DNA of 64,000 bases from Pseudoduganella buxea (GTDB lineage: Bacteria; Pseudomonadota; Gammaproteobacteria; Burkholderiales; Burkholderiaceae_D): positions 1 to 64,000 of the forward strand of contig NZ_WNKZ01000024.1 in assembly GCF_009720835.1 (NCBI RefSeq), read 5' to 3'. This document shows, piece by piece, positions 44,993 to 54,618 of this stretch (the stretch's first letter is position 1; each line of letters begins with the position of its first letter). The translations under genes were made by a program, and so were the position numbers. The notes under the pieces were generated by a model that was given only the letters and a program-made list of their open reading frames with translations, searched no databases and was not told the DNA's origin.

Positions 44993-45361
44993 ATGGCTCA
45001 GGAACTTGTTTTCGACGCGCGGACCGACTCCGCGAAGAACTGGGCATGGTGGCTGTACGTGGCCCACGCGGCCAGCTTTCTGCTGTCGCTCGGCCTGTTT
45101 TCCTTCATCCCGCTCATCATCAACTACGTGAAGCGGCCGGAAACGGAAGGCACCTTCGTGCACAGCCACCACGGCTGGCAGATCCGTTCGTTCTGGTGGT
45201 ATGCGGTGTGGATGATCGTGGGCGGCGCGCTGTTCATCACCTTGATCGGCATTCCGCTGGCGTACGTCATCTGGTGCGGCGCCTGGCTCTGGAAAGCTTA
45301 CCGCCTGATCCGAGGCTTCGTTGCGTTGAGTGCCAACGAGCCGGTGGGCTATTCGCGCTGA
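44993..45361 (+). CDS. DUF4870-like small membrane protein, 3' end inside a 94-bp tandem array
   Basis: 122 residues from the ATG at 44993, chosen because GGGAG lies five bases upstream (a GTG six bases earlier is in frame but overlaps that site). Three hydrophobic segments, with a polar loop 'NYVKRPETEGTFVHSHHGWQIRSFWW'. The arrangement resembles DUF4870-type membrane proteins of unknown function. The last 25 codons (from Trp98, 'WLWKAYRLIRGFVALSANEP' onward) and the stop codon are the first copy of a tandem array that runs to 46020. Deletion between copies would keep the gene intact but exchange its C-terminus. Confidence 0.75.
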   Translation: MAQELVFDARTDSAKNWAWWLYVAHAASFLLSLGLFSFIPLIINYVKRPETEGTFVHSHHGWQIRSFWWYAVWMIVGGALFITLIGIPLAYVIWCGAWLWKAYRLIRGFVALSANEPVGYSR

Positions 45362-46020
45362 TCTGAAAGTGGACGATTGGCTGTGGAAAGCTTACCGCCT
45401 GATCCGAGGCTTCGTTGCGTTGAGTGCCAACGAGCCGGTGGGCTATTCGCGCTGATCTGAAAGTGGACGATTGGCTCTGGAAGGCCTATCGCCTGATCCG
45501 TGGCTTCGTTGCCTTGAGTGCCAACGAGCCGGTGGGCTATTCGCGCTGATCTGAAAGTGGACGATTGGCTCTGGAAAGCTTACCGCCTGATCCGAGGCTT
45601 CGTTGCCTTGAGTGCCAACGAGCTGGTGGGCTATTCGCGCTGATCTGAAAGTGGACGATTGGCTCTGGAAAGCTTACCGCCTGATCCGAGGCTTCGTTGC
45701 CTTGAGTGCCAACGAGCCGGTGGGCTATTCGCGCTGATCTGAAAGTGGACGATTGGCTCTGGAAAGCTTACCGCCTGATCCGAGGCTTTGTTGCCTTGAG
45801 TCCCAACGAGCCGGTGGGCTATTCGCGCTGATCTGAAAGTGGACGATTGGCTCTGGAAAGCTTACCGCCTGATCCGAGGCTTCGTTGCCTTGAGTGCCAA
45901 CGAGCCGGTGGGCTATTCGCGCTGATCTGAAAGTGGACGATTGGCTCTGGAAGGCTTACCGCCTGATCCGAGGCTTTGTCGCGTTGAGTCCCAACGAGCC
46001 GGTGGGCTATTCGCGCTGAT
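45284..46020 (+). repeat. 94-bp tandem repeat, about 7.8 copies, copying a gene's 3' end
   Basis: Copies start at 45284, 45378, 45472, 45566, 45660, 45754, 45848 and 45942 (the last is cut at 46020). Each unit has 75 bases identical or nearly so to codons 98-122 of the gene at 44993-45361, its TGA stop, and a 16-base linker (TCTGAAAGTGGACGAT). Ten positions vary among copies; eight are synonymous third codon positions in the parent frame. The other two give Ala to Pro (copies 6 and 8) and Pro to Leu (copy 4). Since 94 is not a multiple of 3, the copies fall in successive frames. No gene other than copy 1's is seen here. This fills the gene-free stretch 45362-46020. Confidence 0.97.
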
Positions 46021-46025
46021 GGGAT

Positions 46026-46046
46026 GGCCGGGGCAGCGCCCCGGCC
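46026..46046. terminator. GC-rich hairpin next to the repeat array
   Basis: GGCCGGGGC-AGC-GCCCCGGCC, a perfect 9-bp stem with a 3-base loop, between the repeat array and the convergent peroxidase-like gene (stop at 46069). There is no T-run, so termination is uncertain. Confidence 0.45.
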
Positions 46047-46068
46047 GAACAGCCCGGCCGGATACCCG

Positions 46069-47472
46069 CTACAACACTCGCAGGAACGCCACCAGGTCGC
46101 TCTTCTCCGTCTCCGTCAGCTTCGTCTCCAGCACCAGGTTGAAGAACTCCACCGTATCCTCCAGGGTCAGCAGCCGCCCGTCGTGCAGGTAGGGGGGCGA
46201 CTCCTTGATGCCGCGCAGGGGGAAGGTCTTGATGGGGCCATCGCCGACGGCCTTCATGCCGTTCACCATCTTCGTCTTGTAGAAGCGCTCCGTCTTCAGG
46301 TTGTGCATCAGGTTATCCGTGTAGTACGGCGCCGCGTGGCAGCTGACGCACTGGCCCTTGCCGTTGAAGACGGCCTCGCCGCGCAGCTCCTGGGGCGTTG
46401 CCTTCTTCGGATCGAGCTTGCCGTACACGTTCAGCTTCGGCGCCGGCGGGAAGTCCAGCAAGGCCTGGAACTCGCCCATGAAATGCACCTGGCTGGCCCG
46501 TTCCAGCACGTTGACGCCTTTTTTCGTCGCGATGACGGGATCGCCGTCGAAGTAGGCCGCGCGCTGCTCGAACTCCGTGAAGTCCTCCACCGTCTTCAAG
46601 GCCCGCTGCGAACCGAACAGGCGCTGGATGTTCACGCCCCGCAGCGACGGCGTGTCGATGCGGTGGCGCAGCTCCTGCGGCCGGATATCGCCGACCAGGT
46701 GGGTCGACGCATTCGTATGGCCATTGGCATGGCACTCGAAGCAGCTGACGCCCCGGCTGGGCTTGACGGAGCGGCGGTCCTCGGTCTGGTTGAACTGCTG
46801 CTGGGGGAAAGGCGTCAGCAACAGGCGCAGGCCTTCAAGCTGCTTGGGGTTCAGCGGGCCGTTGAAAATACCGAAGAAATTGTCGATGGTGAGCAGCTTG
46901 CCCTTCGAGACGTCGCCCAGCTCGGGGTGGGTGGTCAGGAAGATCGGCGCGGGAAATTCCGGCAGTACGTGGTCCGGCAGGTCGAAAGCCAGGTCGAAGC
47001 GGTTCAGGTCGCGCCCTTCCTGGCGCAAGATTTCATCGATGTGAAACTGGGGGAACAGCATGCCGCCTTCGGGATGGTTCGGGTGGGGCAACGGCAGGAA
47101 GCCGGCCGGGAACAGGTCGCGGTTGCGGATGTCGTCGGGACTGAGCGCGGCCAGCTCCTGCCACGTCACGCCTTTCGGCAGGCGCACCCGCACGCCTTCC
47201 TGCACGGGCTTACCGCGGAACATCGTCACCCCGGGTGCCGGCCGGTTGGTCAGGTCGTAGCGCTGGGCCAGCAGGTCCTGCTGGCGTTTCTGCACGATGG
47301 GCCGGGCCGCGCGCATGCGCTCCATGGTCACTTCGAAGGGTTCGGTGATGTCGACCTTCATGTAGCTGGTCGGCTGCGCCGCAGGCGGCGGCTTGGGCTT
47401 GCCGTCCTGGGTCCACACGAGTGTCGGTAACACGGCAAGTGCTGCGGCAACAGCCAGACGGGAAGCTTGCAT
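46069..47472 (-). CDS. Di-haem cytochrome c peroxidase-like protein
   Basis: 467 residues with a signal peptide (residues 1-21, ending VWTQ). Two haem motifs, CFECHANG near 258 and CVSCHAAP near 375, and 'FPLRGIKESPPYLHDGRLLTLEDTVEFFNLV' at the end, the layout of the MauG/cytochrome c peroxidase superfamily. It has about 110 extra residues before the first haem compared with a classical bacterial peroxidase and belongs to the long type often labelled cytochrome B6. Periplasmic, with substrate and electron donor unknown. Solitary gene. Confidence 0.85.
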   Translation of the reverse strand: MQASRLAVAAALAVLPTLVWTQDGKPKPPPAAQPTSYMKVDITEPFEVTMERMRAARPIVQKRQQDLLAQRYDLTNRPAPGVTMFRGKPVQEGVRVRLPKGVTWQELAALSPDDIRNRDLFPAGFLPLPHPNHPEGGMLFPQFHIDEILRQEGRDLNRFDLAFDLPDHVLPEFPAPIFLTTHPELGDVSKGKLLTIDNFFGIFNGPLNPKQLEGLRLLLTPFPQQQFNQTEDRRSVKPSRGVSCFECHANGHTNASTHLVGDIRPQELRHRIDTPSLRGVNIQRLFGSQRALKTVEDFTEFEQRAAYFDGDPVIATKKGVNVLERASQVHFMGEFQALLDFPPAPKLNVYGKLDPKKATPQELRGEAVFNGKGQCVSCHAAPYYTDNLMHNLKTERFYKTKMVNGMKAVGDGPIKTFPLRGIKESPPYLHDGRLLTLEDTVEFFNLVLETKLTETEKSDLVAFLRVL

Positions 47473-47607
47473 AACTCCTCCTTGAAATGTTTCAGGCCCT
47501 GGTCAACATCGGTTCACTCTCCTTGTCACTTGTCATTTAAGCACCCGTGCAGGCGAAAGGCCAGCCACGGCGGCGATTGTATTGTCCAATCCCTCACATA
47601 GGTTTGC

Positions 47608-48792
47608 TCAATCGGCCAGGGTCGCCAACGCCGCTTCGATATCCGCGATCAGGTCCCGTGGGTCTTCCAGGCCGATATTGAAGCGCACCAGCGTGCCGCC
47701 GGCGCCGCCATCCGTGTTCCAGTCGCGGCGCATGCCCGCCATCCGGTATGGCACGCACAGGCTGTTCGGTCCTCCCCAGCTGTAGCCGATCTTGAACAAG
47801 GTCAGGCTGTCGACGAAGCGGTCGGTCTGCGCTTCCGAATAACGCTCGTCGAACAGCACGGAGAACAGGCCGCCGGCGCCGGTGAAGTCGCGCCGCCACG
47901 TCTCGTGGCCGGGGCAGTCGGGGAATGCCGGGTGCAGCACCCGCACGATCTCCGGCCTGGCTTTCAGCCACGCAGCCACCGTGCGCGCGCCTGCATCGTG
48001 CGCGTCGAAGCGCAGCTTCAGGGTCGGCAGGCCGCGCATGACGAGGTAGGCGTCGTCCGCGCCCACGCCCAGGCCCAGGCGCATATGCGAGGCAGACAGC
48101 CTTTCATGCAGCGAGTCGTCGCTCGAGATGACGGCGCCCATCAGCACGTCGGCGCCGCCGGACTGGTATTTAGTCAGCGCCTGCACGACGATGTCGACAC
48201 CCAGCTCGAAGGCGCGCAGCGCGATGCCGGCCGACCAGGTATTGTCCAGCGCGACGACGACGCCCTTCGCGCGGGCGGCGGCGCAGATGGCCGGCAGGTC
48301 CGGCACCTCCATCGACACCGAGCCGGGCGCCTCGGTCCAGATCAGCTTCGTGTTCGGCTGGATCAGTTCAGCGATACCGGCACCGGCCAGGGGATCGTAA
48401 TAGCGTGCCGTGATGCCCATCGATTCCTGCAGCCAGTTGCCCAGCACGCGGTTGGGGTGGTAGATATTGTCGGGCAGGAGGATGTCGTCGCCCGTCTTCA
48501 ACAGGGCGAAATCGACCATGGCGATGGCCGCCAGCCCGCTGGGTGCCAGCAGGCAGTGCGTGCCGCCTTCGATGGCGGCCAGGCGCGCTTCCAAGGTAAA
48601 AGTCGTCGGCGTGCCGTGCAGGCCGTAGGTATAGCCGCTCTTGTCCTTCCAGTCGCCCGAGCGCAGCGCCGCCACGTTCTCGAACAGCACGGTCGATGCG
48701 TGGTGGATGGCGGGCGGGAAGGCGCCGAAGCCTTCGGGCGCCTGGTAGTCGTGGTGGATGAGTGCCGTCTGCAGGGATTTTTTGTCGGTCAT
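47608..48792 (-). CDS. metC: Cystathionine beta-lyase-like PLP enzyme
   Basis: 394 residues from the ATG at 48792. Cys/Met-metabolism PLP enzyme: TYGLHGTPTTFTLEARLAAIEGG, 'LAPSGLAAIAMVDFALL', LDNTWSAGIALRAFE, and the PLP Lys in QALTKYQSGGADVLMG (near 210). It fits MetC, which cleaves cystathionine to homocysteine, pyruvate and ammonia, but gamma-lyases look similar. A hairpin with a T-run ends only about 11 bases before the ATG, so the leader is either very short or begins inside the hairpin. Preceding gene is rimO, 65 bases upstream. Confidence 0.82.
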   Translation of the reverse strand: MTDKKSLQTALIHHDYQAPEGFGAFPPAIHHASTVLFENVAALRSGDWKDKSGYTYGLHGTPTTFTLEARLAAIEGGTHCLLAPSGLAAIAMVDFALLKTGDDILLPDNIYHPNRVLGNWLQESMGITARYYDPLAGAGIAELIQPNTKLIWTEAPGSVSMEVPDLPAICAAARAKGVVVALDNTWSAGIALRAFELGVDIVVQALTKYQSGGADVLMGAVISSDDSLHERLSASHMRLGLGVGADDAYLVMRGLPTLKLRFDAHDAGARTVAAWLKARPEIVRVLHPAFPDCPGHETWRRDFTGAGGLFSVLFDERYSEAQTDRFVDSLTLFKIGYSWGGPNSLCVPYRMAGMRRDWNTDGGAGGTLVRFNIGLEDPRDLIADIEAALATLAD

Positions 48793-48803
48793 GGTCGAGG
48801 CGT

Positions 48804-48833
48804 AAAAAAAGGCGGACCAGGTGGTCCGCCTTT
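48804..48833 (-). terminator. Intrinsic terminator of rimO, adjoining metC start
   Basis: On the minus strand AAAGGCGGACC-ACCT-GGTCCGCC followed by seven Ts. It ends about 11 bases upstream of the metC ATG. A minus-strand TACAAT lies just before it (48835-48840), so it could instead form the 5' end of the metC message. Confidence 0.85.
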
Positions 48834-48857
48834 CATTGTAGCGCGCTGCGGTGAGGC

Positions 48858-50270
48858 TTATGCCTCGCCCCATAAATCGTGCGCGTCGGCGCGGGTGATC
48901 TCGACGTCGAAGAACTGCCCGACGGCCAGCTTCTTGTGCGGCTCGTAAGGCTTCTTGACGTAGACCACGCCGTCGATCTCGGGCGCGTCGGCGGCCGAGC
49001 GGCCCACGGCGCCGCTTGGCGTCAGCTCGTCGATCAGCACCTTGACGGTCTTGCCCACCTTGGCCTGCAGGCGCTTCTTCGAAATCTCTTCCTGCAGCAG
49101 CATGACGCGGCCACGGCGCTCCTCGCGCAGCTCTTCCGGCACGGGGTTGGCGATCTCGTTGGCCGTCGCGCCTTCCACGGGCGAGTAGGCAAAGCAGCCC
49201 AGGCGGTCGATCTGCGCTTCCTTCAGGAAGTCCAGCAGGTATTCGAACTCCGCTTCCGTCTCGCCCGGGAAGCCGGCGATGAAGGTCGAGCGGATCGTCA
49301 GGTCGGGATTCATCTGGCGCCACTTCAGGATGCGCTCCAGGTTCTTCTCGCCCGAGGCAGGACGCTTCATCCGCTTCAGCACTTCCGGGTGGGCGTGCTG
49401 CATCGGGATGTCTAGGTAAGGCAGCACGTGGCCGCCGCTCATCATCGGGATGATCTCGTCCACGTGCGGGTACGGGTAGACGTAGTGCAGGCGCACCCAG
49501 GCGCCGTACTGCGCGGCCAGCTGGCCCAGCGCTTCCGTCAGCTGCGTCATGTGCGTCTTGACGGGGCGGCCGTTCCAGAAGCCGGAGCGGAACTTGACGT
49601 CGATGCCGTAGGCCGACGTGTCCTGCGAGATCACCAGCAGTTCCTTGACGCCGGACTTGAACAGGTTCTCCGCTTCCATCATCAGTTCGCCGATCGGGCG
49701 CGACACCAGGTCGCCCCGCATCGACGGAATGATGCAGAACGAGCAGCGGTGATTGCAGCCTTCCGAAATCTTCAGGTAGGCATAGTGCTTCGGCGTGAGC
49801 TTGACGCCCTGCGGCGGCAGCAGGTCGATGAAGGGCTCGTGTGGCTTGGGCAGGTGGTGGTGCACCGATGCCATCACTTCGGCCAGCGCATGCGGGCCCG
49901 TGACGGCCAGCACCTTCGGGTGGACCTTCTGGATCAGGTCACTGCCGTCGGCATCCTTCTTCGCGCCCAGGCAGCCCGTGACGATGACCTTGCCGTTCTC
50001 GGCCAGCGCCTCGCCGATCGCGTCGAGCGACTCCTGCACGGCGGCGTCGATGAAGCCGCAGGTGTTGACGATGACGAGGTCGGCGCCGTCATACGACTTG
50101 GCGGTCTCGTACCCTTCCGCGCGCAGCTGCGTGAGGATCTGTTCCGAGTCGACCAGCGCCTTCGGGCAGCCGAGCGAAACGAAACCGACCTTCGGGGCGG
50201 GCGTGGAAGCGGGAACGCCCGTGGCGGCGGCGGCGGGCTTGGTGATACGGGAGAGTGGCTGAGATTGCAT
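48858..50270 (-). CDS. rimO: Ribosomal protein S12 methylthiotransferase
   Basis: 470 residues. Radical-SAM methylthiotransferase that modifies an Asp of ribosomal protein S12. The N-terminal UPF0004 domain has [18 protein letters not shown] and VNTCGFID with cluster cysteines. The radical-SAM core has [19 protein letters not shown] (CxxxCxxC). A C-terminal TRAM domain carries '[26 protein letters not shown]'. The GC-PKA-VDSE signature separates RimO from MiaB. About 25 extra residues precede the first domain. Confidence 0.95.
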   Translation of the reverse strand: MQSQPLSRITKPAAAATGVPASTPAPKVGFVSLGCPKALVDSEQILTQLRAEGYETAKSYDGADLVIVNTCGFIDAAVQESLDAIGEALAENGKVIVTGCLGAKKDADGSDLIQKVHPKVLAVTGPHALAEVMASVHHHLPKPHEPFIDLLPPQGVKLTPKHYAYLKISEGCNHRCSFCIIPSMRGDLVSRPIGELMMEAENLFKSGVKELLVISQDTSAYGIDVKFRSGFWNGRPVKTHMTQLTEALGQLAAQYGAWVRLHYVYPYPHVDEIIPMMSGGHVLPYLDIPMQHAHPEVLKRMKRPASGEKNLERILKWRQMNPDLTIRSTFIAGFPGETEAEFEYLLDFLKEAQIDRLGCFAYSPVEGATANEIANPVPEELREERRGRVMLLQEEISKKRLQAKVGKTVKVLIDELTPSGAVGRSAADAPEIDGVVYVKKPYEPHKKLAVGQFFDVEITRADAHDLWGEA

Positions 50271-50339
50271 GTCTGGGTAGTTTTATGGCAACGAACGTTT
50301 GAACCAATCTGCCATTGTACCGCAAGGCGCCGCCCGGGT

Positions 50340-50376
50340 GTTGCGTGGCAACCCAGCAAAACCGGGGACAGTCCCC
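50340..50376. repeat. REP-like palindromes, left side of the dehydratase gene
   Basis: The gene-free stretch 50271-50661 contains GTTGCGTGGCAAC (50340-50352) and GGGGACAGTCCCC (50364-50376). The same GTTGC/GGCAAC and GGGG-CCCC elements recur, nested, at 51685-51725. Nothing else convincing is seen in this intergenic region apart from a short direct repeat (ATTCGAATTCG) near 50550 and 50638. Confidence 0.7.
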
Positions 50377-50661
50377 TGTTTCGAAGCAATTTTCCGGCGG
50401 CGGGCGCAAAAGCCCTTGCCAGACGGTCCCGTTCTCGGCATGATTGTCGGTATGACATCGTTTACGCCCACCATCCTGCACCGCCACCGCGCTGTTGCCG
50501 TGGCCGCTGGTCGCGCACGCGAGTCGCGTCGTTCTCCCGCCGTCGCCATTATTCGAATTCGCCGGGGTCGCTGAGCTGCGGCTGCGCCGGTGCTCGGCGC
50601 CCCGCCCGCATCTGCACGCCACCGCCGTGGCATTCCCCATTCGAATTCGTGGAAGACCGTC

Positions 50662-51675
50662 ATGCACCCTGCACCCGCTTACCCGACGCTGGACCAGATC
50701 CGCGCCACCGCCACCCGCCTGTCCGGCAAGATCCTGCACACACCCGTCTGGCGCTGGCAGACCGGCATCGTCGACGAACAATGCGGCGACATCGCCGAAG
50801 TCTGGCTGAAACTCGAACTGCTGCAAAAGACCGGCACCTTCAAGCTGCGCGGCGCCCTCGCCTGCATCGAAGCCCTCGATGACTCGGCGCTCGGGCGCGG
50901 CATCGTCGCCGTCAGCGCCGGCAACCATGCCGTCGCCGTGGCCTATACGGCGCGGCTGGCCGGCTGCAGCGCCAAGGTCGTGATGCCGCGCCACGCCAGC
51001 CCGGCGCGCATCGCCGCCTGCCGCGAGCTGGGCGCCGAAGTGCTCCTGGCGTCGGACGTGTACCAGGCCTTCGCGCGCGGCCGGCAGATCGAGATCGACG
51101 AAGGCCGCAGCATGCTGCATCCCTTTGAAGGGCCGCTGACGGCGCTGGGCACGGCCACCGTCGGCCTGGAGCTGATGGACCAGGTGCCCGGGCTGGACGC
51201 GGTGATCGTGCCGATCGGCGGCGGCGGCCTGTGCGCGGGCATTGCCGCCGCCGTCAAGCAGATCGATCCCGCCTGCGCCGTGTATGGCGTGGAACCCTTC
51301 GGCGCCGATGCGATGTACCGCAGCTTCCAATCGGGCGCATTGACGACGCTGGACCGGGTCGACACGGTCGCCGACAGCCTGGGCGCGCCGCACACGCTGC
51401 CCTACAGCTTCGGCGTGTGCCGCCGCTTCGTCGACGACATCGTGCGCGTGTCGGACGACGACATCTGCGCCGCCATGCTGCACCTGTTCCGCGACGTCAA
51501 GCTGGTGGCCGAGCCGGCGGCGGCCGTCGCCACGGCCGGCATGCTGGGCCCCTTGCGCGGCAGGCTGGCGGGAAGAAGGGTCGCCCTGATCCTGTGCGGC
51601 TCGAACATCGACGCGGCCGGCTTTACCGAACTGCTGGCACGGGGCAAGCCGCAGGGCGCCGCAACCGCGGCTTGA
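50662..51675 (+). CDS. Threonine/serine dehydratase-like PLP enzyme
   Basis: 337 residues from the ATG at 50662 (GGAAGA upstream). Fold-type II PLP enzyme: the PLP Lys is in KTGTFKLRGA near residue 55, 'AVSAGNHAVAVAYTARLAG' binds the substrate carboxylate, and the phosphate loop is IGGGGLCAG near 190. 'LILCGSNIDAAGF' is the late cofactor-binding motif. It lacks the C-terminal regulatory domain of biosynthetic IlvA, so it is of the catabolic or serine-racemase/dehydratase type. A free-standing gene between two REP-like palindromes. Confidence 0.85.
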   Translation: MHPAPAYPTLDQIRATATRLSGKILHTPVWRWQTGIVDEQCGDIAEVWLKLELLQKTGTFKLRGALACIEALDDSALGRGIVAVSAGNHAVAVAYTARLAGCSAKVVMPRHASPARIAACRELGAEVLLASDVYQAFARGRQIEIDEGRSMLHPFEGPLTALGTATVGLELMDQVPGLDAVIVPIGGGGLCAGIAAAVKQIDPACAVYGVEPFGADAMYRSFQSGALTTLDRVDTVADSLGAPHTLPYSFGVCRRFVDDIVRVSDDDICAAMLHLFRDVKLVAEPAAAVATAGMLGPLRGRLAGRRVALILCGSNIDAAGFTELLARGKPQGAATAA

Positions 51676-51684
51676 ACGGTGAAA

Positions 51685-51725
51685 GTTGCCCGAAAAATGG
51701 GGTCTGTCCCCATTTTCCTGGCAAC
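51685..51725. repeat. Nested REP-like hairpin between convergent genes
   Basis: Outer arms GTTGCC (51685-51690) and GGCAAC (51720-51725); inner stem AAAATGGGG (51694-51702) and CCCCATTTT (51708-51716), loop TCTGT. It lies 10 bases from each of the two converging stops and could terminate both transcripts or stabilise 3' ends. Confidence 0.8.
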
Positions 51726-51735
51726 GTTCGCGCAA

Positions 51736-52794
<1,059 letters not shown>

Positions 52795-52813
52795 GACGTT
52801 TGACCTTTACCCT

Positions 52814-53722
52814 TTAACCCTTGACGGCGCCCGACGCGATGCCGCGCACGAACCAGCGGCCGGACAGGAAATACAGTGCCAGCGGCACCAGCGAAGTGAG
52901 GATGGTGGCGGCCATGTTGACGTTGTACAGCCGCTCGCCCGTCGTCGTGTTGATGATGTTGTTCAGCTGGACCGTCATCGGCAGGTGGTCGGACCCCGCG
53001 AACACGAGACCGAGCAGGAAGTCGTTCCAGATGTTCGTCACCTGCATGATGGCGGCGACGACGATGACGGGCGTCGACATGGGCAGCATCAGCTCGAAGA
53101 AGATGCGCCAGAAGCCGCCGCCGTCGATTCGGGCCGCCTTGAACAGCTCTTCCGGCAGCGCCGCGTAGTAATTGCGGAACAACAGGGTCATCATCGGCAT
53201 GCCGAAGATCACGTGCACCAGCACGATGCCAGGCAGGGAGCTGTACAGCTCCACGGCCGCCAGCGCCCGCACCAGCGGATACAGCATCACCTGCCCCGGC
53301 ACGAAGGCGCCCATCATCAGCACCGCGAACAGCAGGTTGGCGCCGCGCGGCCGCCAGAACGACAGCGCGTAGCCGTTGACGGCGCCGATGACGATGGACA
53401 GCACCATGCTGGGAAAGGTGATCCACACGGAGTTCCAGAAACCACTGCGGATGCCTTCGCATTCCAGGCCCGTGCACGCGGCCTGCCAGGCGCTGTGCCA
53501 CGGCGCCAGGGTGGGCGACACGGGCAGCGCGAAGATATTCCCCAGCCGGATCTCGTCCATCGGCTTCACCGACGTCACCAGCATGACATACAGCGGCACG
53601 AGGAAGAACAGGGCGGCCGTGACGAGGAAGGCATAGACGCCGATGCGGGCCGGTGTGATACGGCTGCGCGGGCGGCGCCGCACGGGCGGCAGGTCGATTT
53701 CGCGCATGGCGTCGCGCTTCAT
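52814..53722 (-). CDS. Sugar ABC transporter permease (MalG type)
   Basis: 302 residues from the ATG at 53722. Six membrane helices after a basic N-terminus. The EAA loop that contacts the ATPase is EELFKAARIDGGGFWRIFFELMLP near 205-230. A longer than usual first periplasmic loop ('TLAPWHSAWQAACTGLECEGIRSG') carries two cysteines, as in glucose/cellobiose permeases of the CUT1 group. It overlaps the upstream permease stop by four bases. Confidence 0.9.
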   Translation of the reverse strand: MKRDAMREIDLPPVRRRPRSRITPARIGVYAFLVTAALFFLVPLYVMLVTSVKPMDEIRLGNIFALPVSPTLAPWHSAWQAACTGLECEGIRSGFWNSVWITFPSMVLSIVIGAVNGYALSFWRPRGANLLFAVLMMGAFVPGQVMLYPLVRALAAVELYSSLPGIVLVHVIFGMPMMTLLFRNYYAALPEELFKAARIDGGGFWRIFFELMLPMSTPVIVVAAIMQVTNIWNDFLLGLVFAGSDHLPMTVQLNNIINTTTGERLYNVNMAATILTSLVPLALYFLSGRWFVRGIASGAVKG

Positions 53723-54618
53723 GCCGCCCCCCTGGCCTGCGCCTTCAGGCGCGCGTAGTACAGCGGGGCGACGATCGCCAGCACGGTTGCCAGCAGCACG
53801 ATCGACGCGGCCGACGCCAGGCCGATATTGGCGCGGCCGAACAGGTAATCCATGATGAACTTGGCCGGCACCTCGGTGGCCGTGCCGGGGCCGCCCTGGG
53901 TCATGGCGACGACGGCGTCGAACAGTTTCACGACCATCACGAACAGCAGCACGAAGGCGGTGGACAGCGAAGGCCACAGCATCGGCAGCACGATGCTGGT
54001 GTAGACCCGCCAGACGGGGATGCCGTCGATGCGGGCGGCCTTCCACAACTCCTCGTCGATGCCGCGCAGGCCCGACAGCAGCAGCGCCATCACGAGGCCG
54101 GAGGCCTGCCACACGGTGGCCAGAACGATGGTGTACAGCGCCTTGTCCTGGTGGACGATCCAGTCGAAGGTGAAATCCGTGAAACCGAGCTGGCGCACCA
54201 CGCGCTGGATGCCCAGTTCCGGATTCAGTATCCACTGCCACACGAGGCCCGTCGCCACGAAGGACATCGCATACGGATACAGGAACACGGTGCGCAAGGC
54301 GCCCTCGCCCACCACCTTCTGGTCGATGAAGACGGCCAGCAGGAAGCCCAGCACGAGGCACGCGATGATGAAGACGGCGCCGTAGATGGCCAGGTTTTCC
54401 AGCGACAGCAGCCAGCGGGCGTTGCGGAACAGCCGCTCGTACTGGCCCAGGCCGACGAAGTCGCCCGTAGGGAAGATGCGCGCGCTGCTGACGGATACGC
54501 GGGCCGTCCACAGCAAGGTGCAGACATAGGCGCCGACAACGGTCAGCGCCATCGGCAGCAGCGCAAGATAGGCGGCAGTCGAGGCGCGGCCCCGCTGCGT
54601 GCGGGCGGCGGCTACCAC
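53719..54618 (-). CDS. Sugar ABC transporter permease (MalF type)
   Basis: 299 residues from a GTG at 54618. This start sits inside the end of the binding-protein gene (seven-base overlap), with AGGA seven bases upstream. The first in-frame ATG would remove part of the first membrane helix. Six membrane helices and the EAA loop 'EELWKAARIDGIPVWRVYTSIVLP' near 195-220. The protein pairs with the MalG-type permease encoded next, overlapping by four bases. Confidence 0.85.
   Translation of the reverse strand: MVAAARTQRGRASTAAYLALLPMALTVVGAYVCTLLWTARVSVSSARIFPTGDFVGLGQYERLFRNARWLLSLENLAIYGAVFIIACLVLGFLLAVFIDQKVVGEGALRTVFLYPYAMSFVATGLVWQWILNPELGIQRVVRQLGFTDFTFDWIVHQDKALYTIVLATVWQASGLVMALLLSGLRGIDEELWKAARIDGIPVWRVYTSIVLPMLWPSLSTAFVLLFVMVVKLFDAVVAMTQGGPGTATEVPAKFIMDYLFGRANIGLASAASIVLLATVLAIVAPLYYARLKAQARGAA

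Noticed and set aside
45320..45345. Integron attC-like core (GTTGAGT matches GTTRRRY)
   Set aside because: The partner core RYYYAAC is not matched, most copies read CTTGAGT, and there is no integrase or cassette gene.
45284..46020. CRISPR array
   Set aside because: The copies are directly adjacent with no unique spacers between them, and the unit is coding-derived.
50299..50574. Possible 91-residue gene in the rimO-dehydratase gap
   Set aside because: No ribosome site, Arg-rich random composition, and it runs through the REP-like palindromes.
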